Below, one piece after another: positions 52,199 to 62,637 of a stretch of 64,000 nucleotides of DNA; position 1 is the stretch's first letter; the number at the start of each line of letters is the position of its first letter. Source of the DNA: Thermocrispum municipale DSM 44069. GTDB taxonomy: Bacteria; Actinomycetota; Actinomycetes; Mycobacteriales; Pseudonocardiaceae. The stretch spans positions 1 to 64,000 of the forward strand of contig NZ_ATYT01000007.1 of NCBI RefSeq assembly GCF_000427825.1, in the 5' to 3' direction. Under the pieces are notes generated by a model, which ran no database searches, was not told where the DNA came from, and worked only from the letters and a program-made list of their open reading frames with translations. Made by a program: the position numbers and the translations under genes.

Positions 52199-53827
52199 TC
52201 AGACCCGCATCGACTTGTGCACCAGCGCGTCGCACAGCGCCAGCCAGCTGGCCTCCACGATGTTCTCGTGCACACCGACCGTGGTCCATTCCCGCTCGCC
52301 GTCGGTGCTGTCGACCAGCACCCGGGTGACCGCGTTGGTGCCGTGCGTGCCGCTGAGGATGCGGACCTTGTAGTCGGCCAGGTCGACCTCGTCCAGCCAG
52401 GTCAGGTACGGCGTCAACGCCTTGCGCAGTGCGGCGTCCAGTGCGTGCACCGGACCGTTCCCCTCCGCGGTCGCGATGACCCGCTCCCCTGCCACATGCA
52501 CCTTCACCGTGGCCTCGGAGATCACCCTGCCGTCGCTGTGGTGGTCCAGCACCACGCGGTAGGACTCCAGCTCGAACGGCGCCTCCGGGGCCAGCCGCTC
52601 GTCGTCCTCGCCCGCGTCGGCGTCCATCGCCCGCCGCAGCAACAACTCCAGCGACGCGTCCGCCGCCTCGAACGACCAGCCGCCCGCCTCCAGCGTCTTC
52701 ACCTGCTCCACCACACCGCTGAGCGCGGCGGGCCGGCTGGCAAGGTCCACCCCGAGCTCACGCCCCTTGAGCTCGAGGCTGGCCTTGCCTGCCATCTCGG
52801 TGACCAGCACCCGCATGTCATTGCCGACGACCCCGGGATCGATGTGGTTGTACAGCAACGGGTCGACCTTGATCGCGCTCGCGTGCAGCCCCGCCTTGTG
52901 GGCGAAAGCCGACGACCCGACGTAGGCCTGGTGGGTGTCGGGTGCGATGTTGGCGATCTCGGCAATGGCATGGGAGACGCGGGTCAGCTCGGCGGCGCCC
53001 CCGGTAGGAAGCACCTCCATGCCGAGCTTGGTCACCAAGTTCCCCAGCACGGCGAACAAATCGGCGTTGCCTGCCCGCTCGCCGTAGCCGTTCGCGGTGC
53101 ACTGCGCGTGCGTCGCACCCGCCTGCACCGCAGCGACGGTGTTGGCCACCGCGCAGCTCGTGTCGTCCTGACAATGGATGCCCAGCCTCAGCCCGGTCCG
53201 CTCCTTGACCTCGGCGACGGTCTCCGCGATGCCCAGTGGCAGCTGGCCGCCGTTGGTGTCGCACAACACCACGACGTCCGCCCCGCCTTCGCCCGCGGCT
53301 TCCAGCACGCGCACCGCGGTCTCCGGGTCGAACGCGTAGCCGTCGAAGAAGTGCTCGGCGTCCAAGAAGACCCTGCGCCCCTCGCCGACGAGGAACGAGA
53401 CGGTGTCGCGAACCATCGCGCACGCCTCGTCGACGTCGACCTTCAGCGCCCGCTCGATGTGCCTGCGGTCGGACTTGGCCACCAGCGTGATGACCGGCGC
53501 CTGGGACTCCAGCAGCGCCCGTACCTGCGGGTCCTCGGCCGCGGCCGTGCCTGCCTTGCGCGTGGAGCCGAACGCCACCAGCACCGCGTGCTTGAGCGTC
53601 AGCTCACCCCGCGCCGCCCTGGCGAAGAACTCGGTGTCCTTGGGCAAAGCGCCGGGCCAGCCCCCTTCGATGAAGCCGACCCCGAGCTCGTCCAGCAGCC
53701 GGGCGACCGCCAGCTTGTCGGCGATCGAGTACGAAATGCCCTCCCGCTGTGCCCCATCGCGCAGCGTCGTGTCGTAGACGTGGAATGCGTCGCCGAGCGG
53801 TGTTCCTGCGGGGACTGTGCGGTTCAC
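52199..53827 (-). CDS. cimA: Citramalate synthase
   Basis: 542 residues, GTG start. The alpha-IPM-synthase-like barrel begins DTTLRDGAQREG (19-30), with GIHCQDDTSCAVANT around residue 220 and the HDHA-like metal site in this segment. The C-terminal ~150 residues form a LeuA-type allosteric domain. The DAFHVYDTTLRDG-type start and the VDPLLYNHIDP segment are characteristic of the CimA-type branch, not LeuA. It condenses pyruvate and acetyl-CoA to (R)-citramalate for isoleucine synthesis. The upstream attenuator with an isoleucine-rich leader supports this. Confidence 0.9.
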   Translation of the reverse strand: MNRTVPAGTPLGDAFHVYDTTLRDGAQREGISYSIADKLAVARLLDELGVGFIEGGWPGALPKDTEFFARAARGELTLKHAVLVAFGSTRKAGTAAAEDPQVRALLESQAPVITLVAKSDRRHIERALKVDVDEACAMVRDTVSFLVGEGRRVFLDAEHFFDGYAFDPETAVRVLEAAGEGGADVVVLCDTNGGQLPLGIAETVAEVKERTGLRLGIHCQDDTSCAVANTVAAVQAGATHAQCTANGYGERAGNADLFAVLGNLVTKLGMEVLPTGGAAELTRVSHAIAEIANIAPDTHQAYVGSSAFAHKAGLHASAIKVDPLLYNHIDPGVVGNDMRVLVTEMAGKASLELKGRELGVDLASRPAALSGVVEQVKTLEAGGWSFEAADASLELLLRRAMDADAGEDDERLAPEAPFELESYRVVLDHHSDGRVISEATVKVHVAGERVIATAEGNGPVHALDAALRKALTPYLTWLDEVDLADYKVRILSGTHGTNAVTRVLVDSTDGEREWTTVGVHENIVEASWLALCDALVHKSMRV

Positions 53828-53868
53828 TTCTGGTCAACTCCCGGATGGACGAGCGGTGGTCGGCAAAC

Positions 53869-53939
53869 AAAAAACCCCTCGCACGGATGCGAAGGGTTTG
53901 CGCGCCGGTAGCTCGATGATCGAGCGCTACTCGGCGCGC
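53869..53939 (-). promoter_or_regulatory. Transcription attenuator upstream of cimA
   Basis: On the minus strand, after the leader stop, comes an imperfect hairpin at 53900-53939 (outer arms GCGCGCCG/CGGCGCGC). A terminator hairpin follows at 53872-53899 (12-bp stem, one mismatch, 4-base loop), then a run of Ts. Alternative pairing between the leader region and the first hairpin could prevent the terminator. The layout is that of classical amino-acid attenuation. Confidence 0.85.
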
Positions 53940-53980
53940 CTGCCAATAATGATCACGGCGAAAGCCATGTGCTGCATCAT
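53927..53980 (-). CDS. cimA leader peptide (17 aa)
   Basis: ATG 53980 to TAG 53927 encodes MMQHMAFAVIIIGRRAE; initiation at the third Met (53968) would give 13 residues. It carries four consecutive branched-chain codons (Val-Ile-Ile-Ile) just before the attenuator hairpins. Low charged tRNA-Ile or tRNA-Val would stall the ribosome there and favour read-through into cimA. Confidence 0.85.
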   Translation of the reverse strand: MMQHMAFAVIIIGRRAE

Positions 53981-54059
53981 GCCACAACCCGGCGCGATCT
54001 CATAACCCGGTCCCCCATCTCAGTATCTGGAACACCGCGGCGGTTCGGCCCTGCACATA

Positions 54060-54099
54060 CGACGGCGCCCCGCTCCACCATCGGAACGGGGCGCCGTCG
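54060..54099 (-). terminator. Hairpin downstream of leuB
   Basis: A perfect 13-bp GC-rich stem (54060-54072 with 54087-54099) and a 14-base loop lie 18 bases after the leuB stop. It lacks a T-run, as many actinobacterial terminators do. Confidence 0.75.
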
Positions 54100-54116
54100 G
54101 TCGTCTTGCGCGCTGG

Positions 54117-55157
54117 TCAGCCGGCAACCTTGTTGTTCGACGAGACCAGGGCCGCGAGCCGGTCGCCGATCGCCCGGGTGGTGCCGGGGTTCTTCTGGTC
54201 GCGGGTGGCCAGGTCGAAGGCCACAGAGGCCTCGATACGGCGGGCGGCCTCCCGCTCGCCGAGGTGATCGAGCAACAGCGCCACCGACAGCACGGCGGCC
54301 GTCGGGTCGGCGATGCCCTGCCCGGCGATGTCCGGCGCGGAGCCGTGCACCGGCTCGAACATGCTCGGGTTCTGCCTGGTCACGTCCAGGTTCCCGCTCG
54401 CGGCCAGCCCGATGCCGCCGGTGATGGCCGCGGCCAGGTCGGTGATGATGTCGCCGAACAGGTTGTCGGTGACGATCACGTCGAACCGGGACGGGTCGTT
54501 GACCAGGTGGATCGTCGCGGCGTCCACGTGCATGTAGTCGACCGTGACGTCCGGGTACTGCAGCGAGACCTCCTCGACCACACGCGACCACAGCGAACCC
54601 GCGTGGGTCAGCACATTGGTCTTGTGCACCAGCGTCAGGCGCTTGCGCGGCCGCTGGGCCGCCCGGTCGAACGCGTCGGCCACCACGCGCTTGACCCCGA
54701 ACGCCGTGTTCAGCGAGACCTCGGTGGCGACCTCGTGCTCGGTGTCCTTGCGCAGGATGCCGCCGTTGCCCACGTAGGGGCCCTCGGTGCCTTCCCGCAC
54801 CACCACCATGTCGACCTCGCCCGGCGCCGACAGCGGGCTCCCGACGCCCGGGTAGAGCCGAGCCGGACGCAGGTTCACGTGGTGATCCAGCTCGAATCGC
54901 AGCCGCAGCAGCAGACCACGCTCGAGGATGCCGCTCGGCACCGACGGGTCACCCACCGCGCCGAGCAGGATCGCGTCCTGCTCCCGCAATTCGTTGAGCA
55001 CCGACTCCGGAAGCAGTTCCCCGGTCGAGTGCCATCGTGCGGCGCCCAGGTCGTAGTTGGTGATCTCGGTGCCCGGTGCGACTTCCGCCAACACCTTGAG
55101 GGCCTCTGTCACGACCTCGGGACCGATCCCGTCACCGGGGATCACCGCGAGCCGCAT
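54117..55157 (-). CDS. leuB: 3-isopropylmalate dehydrogenase
   Basis: 346 residues from ATG 55157, chosen because GGAGGT lies 7 bases upstream; the frame extends to 55178. Family signatures are [12 protein letters not shown] (residues 4-15), LGAVGDP, the metal/substrate segment [19 protein letters not shown] (~227-245) and [19 protein letters not shown] (~265). It oxidises and decarboxylates 3-isopropylmalate in leucine synthesis, using NAD. It lies downstream of serA on the same strand. Confidence 0.95.
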   Translation of the reverse strand: MRLAVIPGDGIGPEVVTEALKVLAEVAPGTEITNYDLGAARWHSTGELLPESVLNELREQDAILLGAVGDPSVPSGILERGLLLRLRFELDHHVNLRPARLYPGVGSPLSAPGEVDMVVVREGTEGPYVGNGGILRKDTEHEVATEVSLNTAFGVKRVVADAFDRAAQRPRKRLTLVHKTNVLTHAGSLWSRVVEEVSLQYPDVTVDYMHVDAATIHLVNDPSRFDVIVTDNLFGDIITDLAAAITGGIGLAASGNLDVTRQNPSMFEPVHGSAPDIAGQGIADPTAAVLSVALLLDHLGEREAARRIEASVAFDLATRDQKNPGTTRAIGDRLAALVSSNNKVAG

Positions 55158-55317
55158 CCGATACCTCCGTCTTCGCACGTACGCCGGTTTACTCCGGGTA
55201 CTACCGGGCCTTACCCCGCCGGGGGCAGGTTACCGGCAGGCACCACATTGCGTAATCTCGCCACCCCTATCGGCCCTGCCACGGCGACATTGATCACCGT
55301 GTCGGACCGTTCGAGGG

Positions 55318-56916
55318 TCAGCGGGGGAACGTCACCGCGCGCACCGTCCGCGCGCCGACGCTGTTGCCGATCGGTTCCAGCACGTCCTGCTTCACCGGGC
55401 GGTCGACCCGCAGCAGCATGACCGCGTCCGCGCGGTCGGTGGTCTGGCTGATCTGGGCGGCCTCGATGTTGACGCCCGCCTTGCCGAGCAGCGTGCCGAC
55501 GCTGCCCATGACGCCCGGACGGTCCGGGTACTCCAGCAGGAGCATATTGCCTTCGGCGCGGATGTCGAAGTGCCTGCCGTTGACCTCGACGATCTTCTCC
55601 ACCTCGTCCAAGCCGGTGATGGCACCGGACACCGACAGCGACGTCCCGTCGGCGTGCACCGCGCGGACCGTGACCTCGCTGCGGTAGATCCGGCTCTCCG
55701 GCTCGGTCTTCACGGCGACCTGCACCCCGAGGTCGTCCGCCAGCCGCTGCGCGTTGACGAACGTGACCTGGTCCTCCACCACCGCGTCGAACACACCGCG
55801 CAGCGCGGCCAGCGACAGCACACTGGCGTCCTCGGAGGCGAGCTCACCGCGCACCTCGACGGTCACCGATGACGGCGGCTGGCTGGAGAACGCGGCCAGC
55901 ACGATGCCCAGCTTCTGGGTGAGCGGCAGGAACGGGCGCAGCTCGTCGCTGACCTTGCCGCTGGCCACGTTGACCGCGTCCGGCACGAAGTCGCCGCGCA
56001 GCGCGAGCAGGACCGACTTGGCGACATCGGTGCCCGCCCGGTCCTGCGCCTCTCGGGTGGAGGCGCCCAGGTGCGGGGTGACCACGACGTTCGGCAGCCC
56101 GAACAGCGGGCTGGAGGTCGTCGGCTCGGTCACGAACACGTCCACGCCTGCGCCGCCGACGTGCCCGTCGGTGATCGCCTTGGCCAGCGCCTCCTCGTCG
56201 ACCAGGCCACCACGAGCGGCATTGATCAGGACGACGCCCTTCTTGGTCTTGGCCAGCGCGTCGGCGTCGATCAGGCCCTGCGTCTCCGGCGTCTTGGGCA
56301 AGTGGATGGAGATGACGTCGGCCCGGCCGAGCAGCTCGTCCAGCTCCACCAGCTCGATACCCAGCTGCGCGGCGCGAGCGGGCGAGACGTACGGGTCGTA
56401 GGCGATCAGCTCGACACCGAAGGCCGCCACGCGCTGCGCGAACAGCTGTCCGATCTTGCCGAGGCCGATCACCCCGACCGTCTTGCCGTTCAACTCGACA
56501 CCGGTGAACGAGCTGCGCTTCCACTCGCCGCCCTGCAGGCTCTGGTTGGCCGCCGGAATCCGGCGCAGCACACTCAGCAGCAAGCCGACGGCGTGTTCGG
56601 CGGCCGAGACAATGTTGGACGTCGGGGCGTTGACGACCAGCACACCGCGGTCGGTGGCCGCGGGCACCTCGACGTTGTCCAACCCGACACCGGCACGCGC
56701 GACGACCTTCAGCTTCGGGGCCGCGGCCAGCACCTCGGCGTCGACCTGCGTGGCGGACCGGACGAGCAGCGCGTCGGCGGAGCGCACCGCTTCCAGCAGC
56801 GCCGGACGGTCGGTGCCGTCGACCTGGCGAATCTCGACCTCGTCACCGAGGACGTCGTGCACGGACGGAGCAAGCTTTTCGGCGAGAAGAACTACGGGAC
56901 GATCACCAGTGGTCAC
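55318..56916 (-). CDS. serA: D-3-phosphoglycerate dehydrogenase
   Basis: 532 residues, the long actinobacterial form. NAD-binding motif VGVIGLGKIGQLFA (Gly151-x-Gly-x-x-Gly156), catalytic Arg and His in NAARGG and HLGASTREAQD, then the intervening ASB domain (~320-450) and a C-terminal ACT domain (~455-532) for serine feedback. GTG start at 56916. First step of serine synthesis. It probably forms a unit with leuB, although 160 bases separate them. Confidence 0.96.
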   Translation of the reverse strand: MTTGDRPVVLLAEKLAPSVHDVLGDEVEIRQVDGTDRPALLEAVRSADALLVRSATQVDAEVLAAAPKLKVVARAGVGLDNVEVPAATDRGVLVVNAPTSNIVSAAEHAVGLLLSVLRRIPAANQSLQGGEWKRSSFTGVELNGKTVGVIGLGKIGQLFAQRVAAFGVELIAYDPYVSPARAAQLGIELVELDELLGRADVISIHLPKTPETQGLIDADALAKTKKGVVLINAARGGLVDEEALAKAITDGHVGGAGVDVFVTEPTTSSPLFGLPNVVVTPHLGASTREAQDRAGTDVAKSVLLALRGDFVPDAVNVASGKVSDELRPFLPLTQKLGIVLAAFSSQPPSSVTVEVRGELASEDASVLSLAALRGVFDAVVEDQVTFVNAQRLADDLGVQVAVKTEPESRIYRSEVTVRAVHADGTSLSVSGAITGLDEVEKIVEVNGRHFDIRAEGNMLLLEYPDRPGVMGSVGTLLGKAGVNIEAAQISQTTDRADAVMLLRVDRPVKQDVLEPIGNSVGARTVRAVTFPR

Positions 56917-57054
56917 GAAACAGACTCCGAAAGGTCGTGTCTTTGCTGAGCCCGCAGTCTATCGAGCGCATCGCCGGCATACGTCATGACCTGGGATGAT
57001 GTGCGCCACGTCGCCGAATTTCGACCACATGCTGAGACGGCGGTGGGGAATTTG

Positions 57055-57291
57055 CTACCAGGGCTGGTCGAATTCGCCCTTTTTGGTTCCTTTGACGAAC
57101 GCGTCCCATTCCGTCGGGGTGAACACCAGCGTGGTGTCGTCCTGCCGCATCGCCACGTAAACCTGGCCGTCGGTGTGCGGCACGAAGGCCAGCGCGACCT
57201 CGCCGGGACGCGGTTCCCCGCCGTCCGGGCGCTGCCAGCGGGCCTTGGTCAGGTCCAGTTCGGCGATGACCGCGCTCTTGTCGTCAGCCAC
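57055..57291 (-). CDS. Small DUF397-like protein
   Basis: 78 residues from GTG 57291. The C-terminal half (VYVAMRQDDTTLVFTPTEWDAFVKG) matches the end of DUF397 proteins, which typically read V-x-FT-x-x-EW-x-x-F-x-x-G. The longer open frame to 57618 lacks coding character in its N-terminal part. DUF397 genes usually sit next to an XRE regulator; none is seen here, so this looks like an orphan. No clear ribosome site; it could be leaderless. Confidence 0.65.
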   Translation of the reverse strand: MADDKSAVIAELDLTKARWQRPDGGEPRPGEVALAFVPHTDGQVYVAMRQDDTTLVFTPTEWDAFVKGTKKGEFDQPW

Positions 57292-57520
57292 GGCGGTGAC
57301 GATAAACGGCCTTGCCGCCCCGCGCCCGCGATCGTCCACCGAACGAGTGCACGAACGGGCCGGCGGACGGGTGCGACGGGCCACCGGAAGACCCCGGAGG
57401 CCCGAAGCGCGAGCGCCCCGGCCGGCTCGGGCGGCCTGACCGAGCGGCCCGAAGGACCGCACAGACTGTCTCCGGTCGTCCTGTCCCGCGGTGGTGACCC
57501 GAAGGATCACCCCAGCTGGC
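57292..57520. other. Intergenic, no gene seen
   Basis: 229 GC-rich bases between the DUF397-like gene and the desaturase. An open frame crosses it but without coding character. No hairpin or promoter stands out. Confidence 0.5.
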
Positions 57521-58552
57521 TCAGGCAGCCTGCCCGCGCAGCGGCGCACCCAGCGAGTGCAGGTACTCCAGCACGTAGCGGTAGGACCGCAGCCACCCCG
57601 TCTGGCTGTACGACACACCCTTCTCCTGGCAGAACTGCTGCACGATCGGCTGAGCGCGACGCAGGTTCGGCCGCGGCATGGTCGGGAACAGGTGGTGCTC
57701 GATCTGGTAGTTCAGCCCACCGAGCACCCAGTCGACGACGCGGCCGCCGCGCACGTTGCGGGAAGTCAGCACCTGCTTGCGCAGGAAGTCGACCTTCTCC
57801 CCCGGCTTCATCGTCGGCATGCCCTTGTGGTTCGGCGCGAACGAACAACCCAGGTAGACACCCCACAGGCACTGGTGCACCACGATGAACAGCACCGCGA
57901 TGGGTGGTGAGAGCACCAGGAACACCACCGTGAAGTAGCCACCGATGTGCAGTGCGAGCAGCGCGGCCTCCAACTTGCGCAGCTTCACGGTGCCCTTGAG
58001 GATCGCCTGCACCGCGGTGACCCGCAGCGCGATGCCTTCCAGCAGCAACAGCGGGAAGAACAGATACGCCTGGTTCTTGGCCATCCAGCGCTTGACGCCC
58101 TGCTTGGCGCGCGCCTGCTTGTCGGTGAACGCCAACGCCGGGATGTCCAGGTCCGGGTCGTGCTCCTCGTGGTTGGGGTTGGCGTGGTGCGCGTTGTGGT
58201 TGCGCAGCCAACTGCCGTAACTCATACCGATCAAGCCGCCGTGCAGGTAACCGACGATGTCGTTGGCCCTGCTGCTGCGGAAGATCTGCTTGTGCCCCGC
58301 GTCGTGACCGACGAAGGCCAGCTGCGCGAACACCACCGCGAGGCCCGCCGCGATGAACAACTGCCACCAGGAGTCCCCGAGCAGCGCGAAGCCGACGCAG
58401 GCTGCGCCCAGCATCAGCATGTTGAACGCGATCTTGAACGTGTAGTAGAGCGGCCGGCGATCGAACAGGCCTGCGGCCCGGATGCGGCGGGAAAGTTGAG
58501 CGAAGTCAGAACGATTGCGCGGCTTGTCAGCCGCCAGCGGGGGTGCGGTCAC
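57521..58552 (-). CDS. Membrane fatty-acid desaturase
   Basis: 343 residues from GTG 58552 (AAGGA about 7 bases upstream). The three histidine boxes are HDAGH (83-87), HNAHH (119-123) and QIEHH (283-287), with four hydrophobic segments between. The QxxHH third box marks the front-end/acyl-lipid (linoleoyl-CoA-like) group of di-iron desaturases. It introduces a double bond into membrane acyl chains. It interrupts the amino-acid gene run between ilvC and serA. Confidence 0.92.
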   Translation of the reverse strand: MTAPPLAADKPRNRSDFAQLSRRIRAAGLFDRRPLYYTFKIAFNMLMLGAACVGFALLGDSWWQLFIAAGLAVVFAQLAFVGHDAGHKQIFRSSRANDIVGYLHGGLIGMSYGSWLRNHNAHHANPNHEEHDPDLDIPALAFTDKQARAKQGVKRWMAKNQAYLFFPLLLLEGIALRVTAVQAILKGTVKLRKLEAALLALHIGGYFTVVFLVLSPPIAVLFIVVHQCLWGVYLGCSFAPNHKGMPTMKPGEKVDFLRKQVLTSRNVRGGRVVDWVLGGLNYQIEHHLFPTMPRPNLRRAQPIVQQFCQEKGVSYSQTGWLRSYRYVLEYLHSLGAPLRGQAA

Positions 58553-58732
58553 GGAAATCCTTGTTGCATTGACGACCCGGCATGACACCGGCTGGAACGA
58601 GCGACCGTGAGGCGCACCTCGACGGGTATTTCACAGCGGCCCTTGGCAACAGCCTACGGGGTAACCGGCGATGTGGACAGTCGTAGACCGCCCGGCGCGC
58701 CCACCACCACCCTAAAAGACCAATACACACGT

Positions 58733-58772
58733 CGGCTCGGGGCGCCGGAAAATCATCCGACACCCCGAGCCG
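58733..58772 (-). terminator. Hairpin downstream of ilvC
   Basis: A 10-bp perfect stem (58733-58742 with 58763-58772) and a 20-base loop lie 11 bases after the ilvC stop. It probably ends the ilvBNC transcript before the desaturase gene. Confidence 0.75.
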
Positions 58773-58783
58773 AACGACGGTCG

Positions 58784-59836
<1,053 letters not shown>

Positions 59837-60343
59837 TCAGCGAATGGCCGACGCGGTGATGGACTTGGCCCCGCGGCCAATGGCCACCATCCCGGACTGC
59901 ACGATCTCGCGAATGCCGTACGGCTCGAGCATGCGCAGCAACGCGGAGGTCTTGTCCGCCGTGCCGGTCGCCTCGATGGTGAGCGCTTCCGGCGAGACGT
60001 CCACGACCTTGGCGCGGAACAGCTGCACGGTCTCCAGCACCTGGCTACGCACCGTGGCGTCGGCACGCACCTTGACCAGCAACAATTCGCGCTGAACGGC
60101 GGTGGAGGGTTCCAGCTCCACGATCTTGATGACGTTCACCAGCTTGTTCAGCTGCTTGGTGACCTGCTCGAGCGGCAGGTCCTCCACCGCGACGACGATC
60201 GTCATCCGGGAGATCTCGGGATTCTCCGTCGGGCCGACGGCCAACGACTCGATGTTGAAGCCCCGGCGGGAGAACAGGCCGGACACGCGCGCCAGCACAC
60301 CCGGCTTGTTCTCGACCAGGACGCTCAGGGTGTGGACGCTCAT
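59837..60343 (-). CDS. ilvN: Acetolactate synthase small subunit
   Basis: 168 residues. Starts [20 protein letters not shown], an N-terminal ACT domain (1-75, with [16 protein letters not shown]), followed by the C-terminal IlvN domain. It binds valine and regulates the catalytic subunit. The ATG overlaps the ilvB stop in ATGA, so translation is coupled. Confidence 0.96.
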   Translation of the reverse strand: MSVHTLSVLVENKPGVLARVSGLFSRRGFNIESLAVGPTENPEISRMTIVVAVEDLPLEQVTKQLNKLVNVIKIVELEPSTAVQRELLLVKVRADATVRSQVLETVQLFRAKVVDVSPEALTIEATGTADKTSALLRMLEPYGIREIVQSGMVAIGRGAKSITASAIR

Positions 60344-62211
60344 GAGATCTCCCTTTCCGACACCTCGTCCTCGTCGAACAGCGGGCGGATCCCGCGCGCG
60401 GCCATGATCTCGTCGTTGCCGGTGCCCGCCGCGACCATCGGCCACACCTGGGCGTCCTTGCCGACCACGAAGTCGATCACCACCGGCCGGTCGTCGATGC
60501 CCATCGCCTTCTGGATGACCTCGTCGACCTCTTCACGCGTCTCACACCGCAGCCCGACGCAGCCCATCGCCTCGGCCAGCAGCGCGAAGTCCGGGATGCG
60601 GTGCGCGTGCGTGCCCAGGTCGGTGTTGGAGTACCGCTCTTCGTAGAACAGGTTCTGCCACTGCCGGACCATGCCCAGGTTGCCGTTGTTGATCACGGCC
60701 ACCTTGATCGGCGCGCCTTCGATGGCGCACGTGGCCAGCTCCTGGTTGGTCATCTGGAAGCAACCGTCGCCGTCGATGGCCCACACCTGCTTATCCGGCT
60801 TGCCGAACTTGGCGCCCATCGCCGCGGGCACCGCGTAGCCCATCGTGCCGAGGCCGCCGGAGTTGATCCAGCTGCCGGGTTTCTCGTAGGAGATGAACTG
60901 CGCCGCCCACATCTGGTGCTGGCCGACGCCCGCCACGTACAGCGCATCCGGGCCGACCAGCTGGCCGATGCGCTCGATGACGTACTGCGGCGACAGCGAG
61001 CCGTCCGCGGGCCAGTCGTAGCCCTGCGGGTAGGTCTGGCGCCACGCGTTGATCTGCGTCCACCAGTCGTCCAGCTTGACCTTGCGGCCCCCGCTGATCT
61101 CGGCCTGCACCGCGGCGATCAGCTCGGAGATGATCTCTTTGCAGTCGCCGACGATCGGCACGTCGGCCTTGCGGTTCTTGGAGATCTCCGCCGGGTCGAT
61201 GTCGGCGTGCACCACGGTGGCGTCCGGGGCGAAGCTCTCCAGCTTGCCGGTGACCCGGTCGTCGAACCGGGCGCCCAGCGCGACCAGCAGGTCGGCGCGC
61301 TGCATCGCCGCCACCGCCGCGACCGAACCGTGCATGCCCGGCATGCCCAGATGCTGGTCGTGCGAGTCCGGGAACGCACCGCGCGCCATCAACGTGGTCA
61401 CCACCGGGATGCCGGTCAGCTCGGCCAGCTGCTTGAGCTCCTCGGACGCCTGCGCCTTGATCACCCCGCCGCCGACGTAGAGCACCGGACGACGCGCCGT
61501 GGTCATCAACCGCGCGGCCTCCCGGACCTGCTTGCCGTGCGGGCGCAACGTCGGCCGGTAGCCGGGCAGGTGCATCTCCGGCGGCCAGGCGAACGACGTC
61601 TGCTCCTGCAGCACGTCCTTCGGGATGTCCACCAGCACAGGTCCGGGACGCCCGGTGGAGGCCAGGTGGAAGGCCTCCGCGATCGTCCGCGGAATCTCCG
61701 CCGGATCGGTCACCAGGAAGTTGTGTTTGGTGATCGGCAGGGTGATCCCGCAGATGTCGGCTTCCTGGAACGCGTCGGTGCCGATCAGCGAGCGGCTCTG
61801 CTGGCCGGTGATCGCCACGACCGGCACCGAGTCCATGTGCGCGTCGGCCAGCGGCGTGACCAGATTGGTCGCGCCCGGGCCGGACGTGGCCATGCACACA
61901 CCCACCTTGCCGGTCGCCTGTGCGTAACCGGTGGCCGCGTGGCCTGCACCCTGCTCGTGGCGGACCAGCACGTGGCGAAGCTTCGTGGAGTCCAGCAGCG
62001 GGTCGTAGGCGGGCAGGATGGTGCCGCCGGGGATACCGAAGACGACCTCGACGCCTACCGCCTCGAGCGAGCGCACCAGCGACTGGGCGCCGGTGAGCCG
62101 GACCGGGGTCCCCGCGGGCGGAGCGGGCTTCGGAGGTGCTGCTGGCTTGGCGCTCCCGCCGGCGGGGCTGCCGCCGCTACGGGCACGCGCTCGCGATGTC
62201 GCGCTGGTCAT
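60340..62211 (-). CDS. ilvB: Acetolactate synthase large subunit
   Basis: 623 residues from ATG 62211 (an upstream in-frame ATG at 62232 is less likely). An Ala/Pro-rich N-terminal extension of ~35 residues precedes the ThDP-enzyme core: [15 protein letters not shown] (catalytic Glu), central FAD domain, and [15 protein letters not shown]...NN (ThDP/Mg motif, ~490-520). It makes acetolactate or acetohydroxybutyrate for valine, leucine and isoleucine. First gene of ilvBNC, under a leader attenuator. Confidence 0.97.
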   Translation of the reverse strand: MTSATSRARARSGGSPAGGSAKPAAPPKPAPPAGTPVRLTGAQSLVRSLEAVGVEVVFGIPGGTILPAYDPLLDSTKLRHVLVRHEQGAGHAATGYAQATGKVGVCMATSGPGATNLVTPLADAHMDSVPVVAITGQQSRSLIGTDAFQEADICGITLPITKHNFLVTDPAEIPRTIAEAFHLASTGRPGPVLVDIPKDVLQEQTSFAWPPEMHLPGYRPTLRPHGKQVREAARLMTTARRPVLYVGGGVIKAQASEELKQLAELTGIPVVTTLMARGAFPDSHDQHLGMPGMHGSVAAVAAMQRADLLVALGARFDDRVTGKLESFAPDATVVHADIDPAEISKNRKADVPIVGDCKEIISELIAAVQAEISGGRKVKLDDWWTQINAWRQTYPQGYDWPADGSLSPQYVIERIGQLVGPDALYVAGVGQHQMWAAQFISYEKPGSWINSGGLGTMGYAVPAAMGAKFGKPDKQVWAIDGDGCFQMTNQELATCAIEGAPIKVAVINNGNLGMVRQWQNLFYEERYSNTDLGTHAHRIPDFALLAEAMGCVGLRCETREEVDEVIQKAMGIDDRPVVIDFVVGKDAQVWPMVAAGTGNDEIMAARGIRPLFDEDEVSEREIS

Positions 62212-62303
62212 CGTGCTGCCTCGTTCATACACGGTGTGGTGTTCACGGTTCCTATGCAGTGTCTCTGGGGTCTTCCGGACTGTGCGGAGGTGGTCTTCGC
62301 ATG

Positions 62304-62384
62304 AAAAAACCCCCGCCGACCAGTGGTCGTACGAGGGTCCGCGCGTCGACGCAGCTTCGCTTCTCCCGCTACGCGTCGACGCGC
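62304..62384 (-). promoter_or_regulatory. Transcription attenuator upstream of ilvB
   Basis: A perfect 11-bp stem (62341-62351 with 62374-62384) overlaps the last codons of the leader. It is followed by a terminator hairpin (62309-62338, core CGACC/GGTCG) and six Ts (62304-62309 on the minus strand). Attenuation of ilvBNC by branched-chain supply is established in Corynebacterium; the arrangement here is the same kind. Confidence 0.87.
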
Positions 62385-62416
62385 GGGCGAAGTACGAGGC
62401 TGGTCACGTTCTGCAC
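62369..62416 (-). CDS. ilvB leader peptide (15 aa)
   Basis: GTG 62416 to TAG 62369 encodes (M)[14 protein letters not shown]. Five of its codons are Val or Leu, with Leu-Val-Leu together just before the stem. The terminal RVDA codons lie inside the first hairpin, as expected if ribosome position controls folding. Confidence 0.82.
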   Translation of the reverse strand: MQNVTSLVLRPRVDA

Positions 62417-62637
62417 GCCGCAAAACTATCCGGCCACCCTACGCAGTGTCAATTCTGCGAGACAGTGTTCCCGGATCGTGGGAGCAGGGTGAGCGTCGCC
62501 ACCCTGCTCGGGAATCGGTCGGGCGGGCCGAAAATGGGCCACCGCCACACCACCCGGTGGCCGCTCGGTCGGACCAGAAACCGGGCACCGCTACCCCGCC
62601 CAGTGATCCCACAGCCTGGCCGGAAACAATTGCTCCC

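Noticed and set aside
55195-55245. Weak hairpin between leuB and serA as an attenuator
   Set aside because: The stem is imperfect and no leader peptide with leucine codons precedes it.
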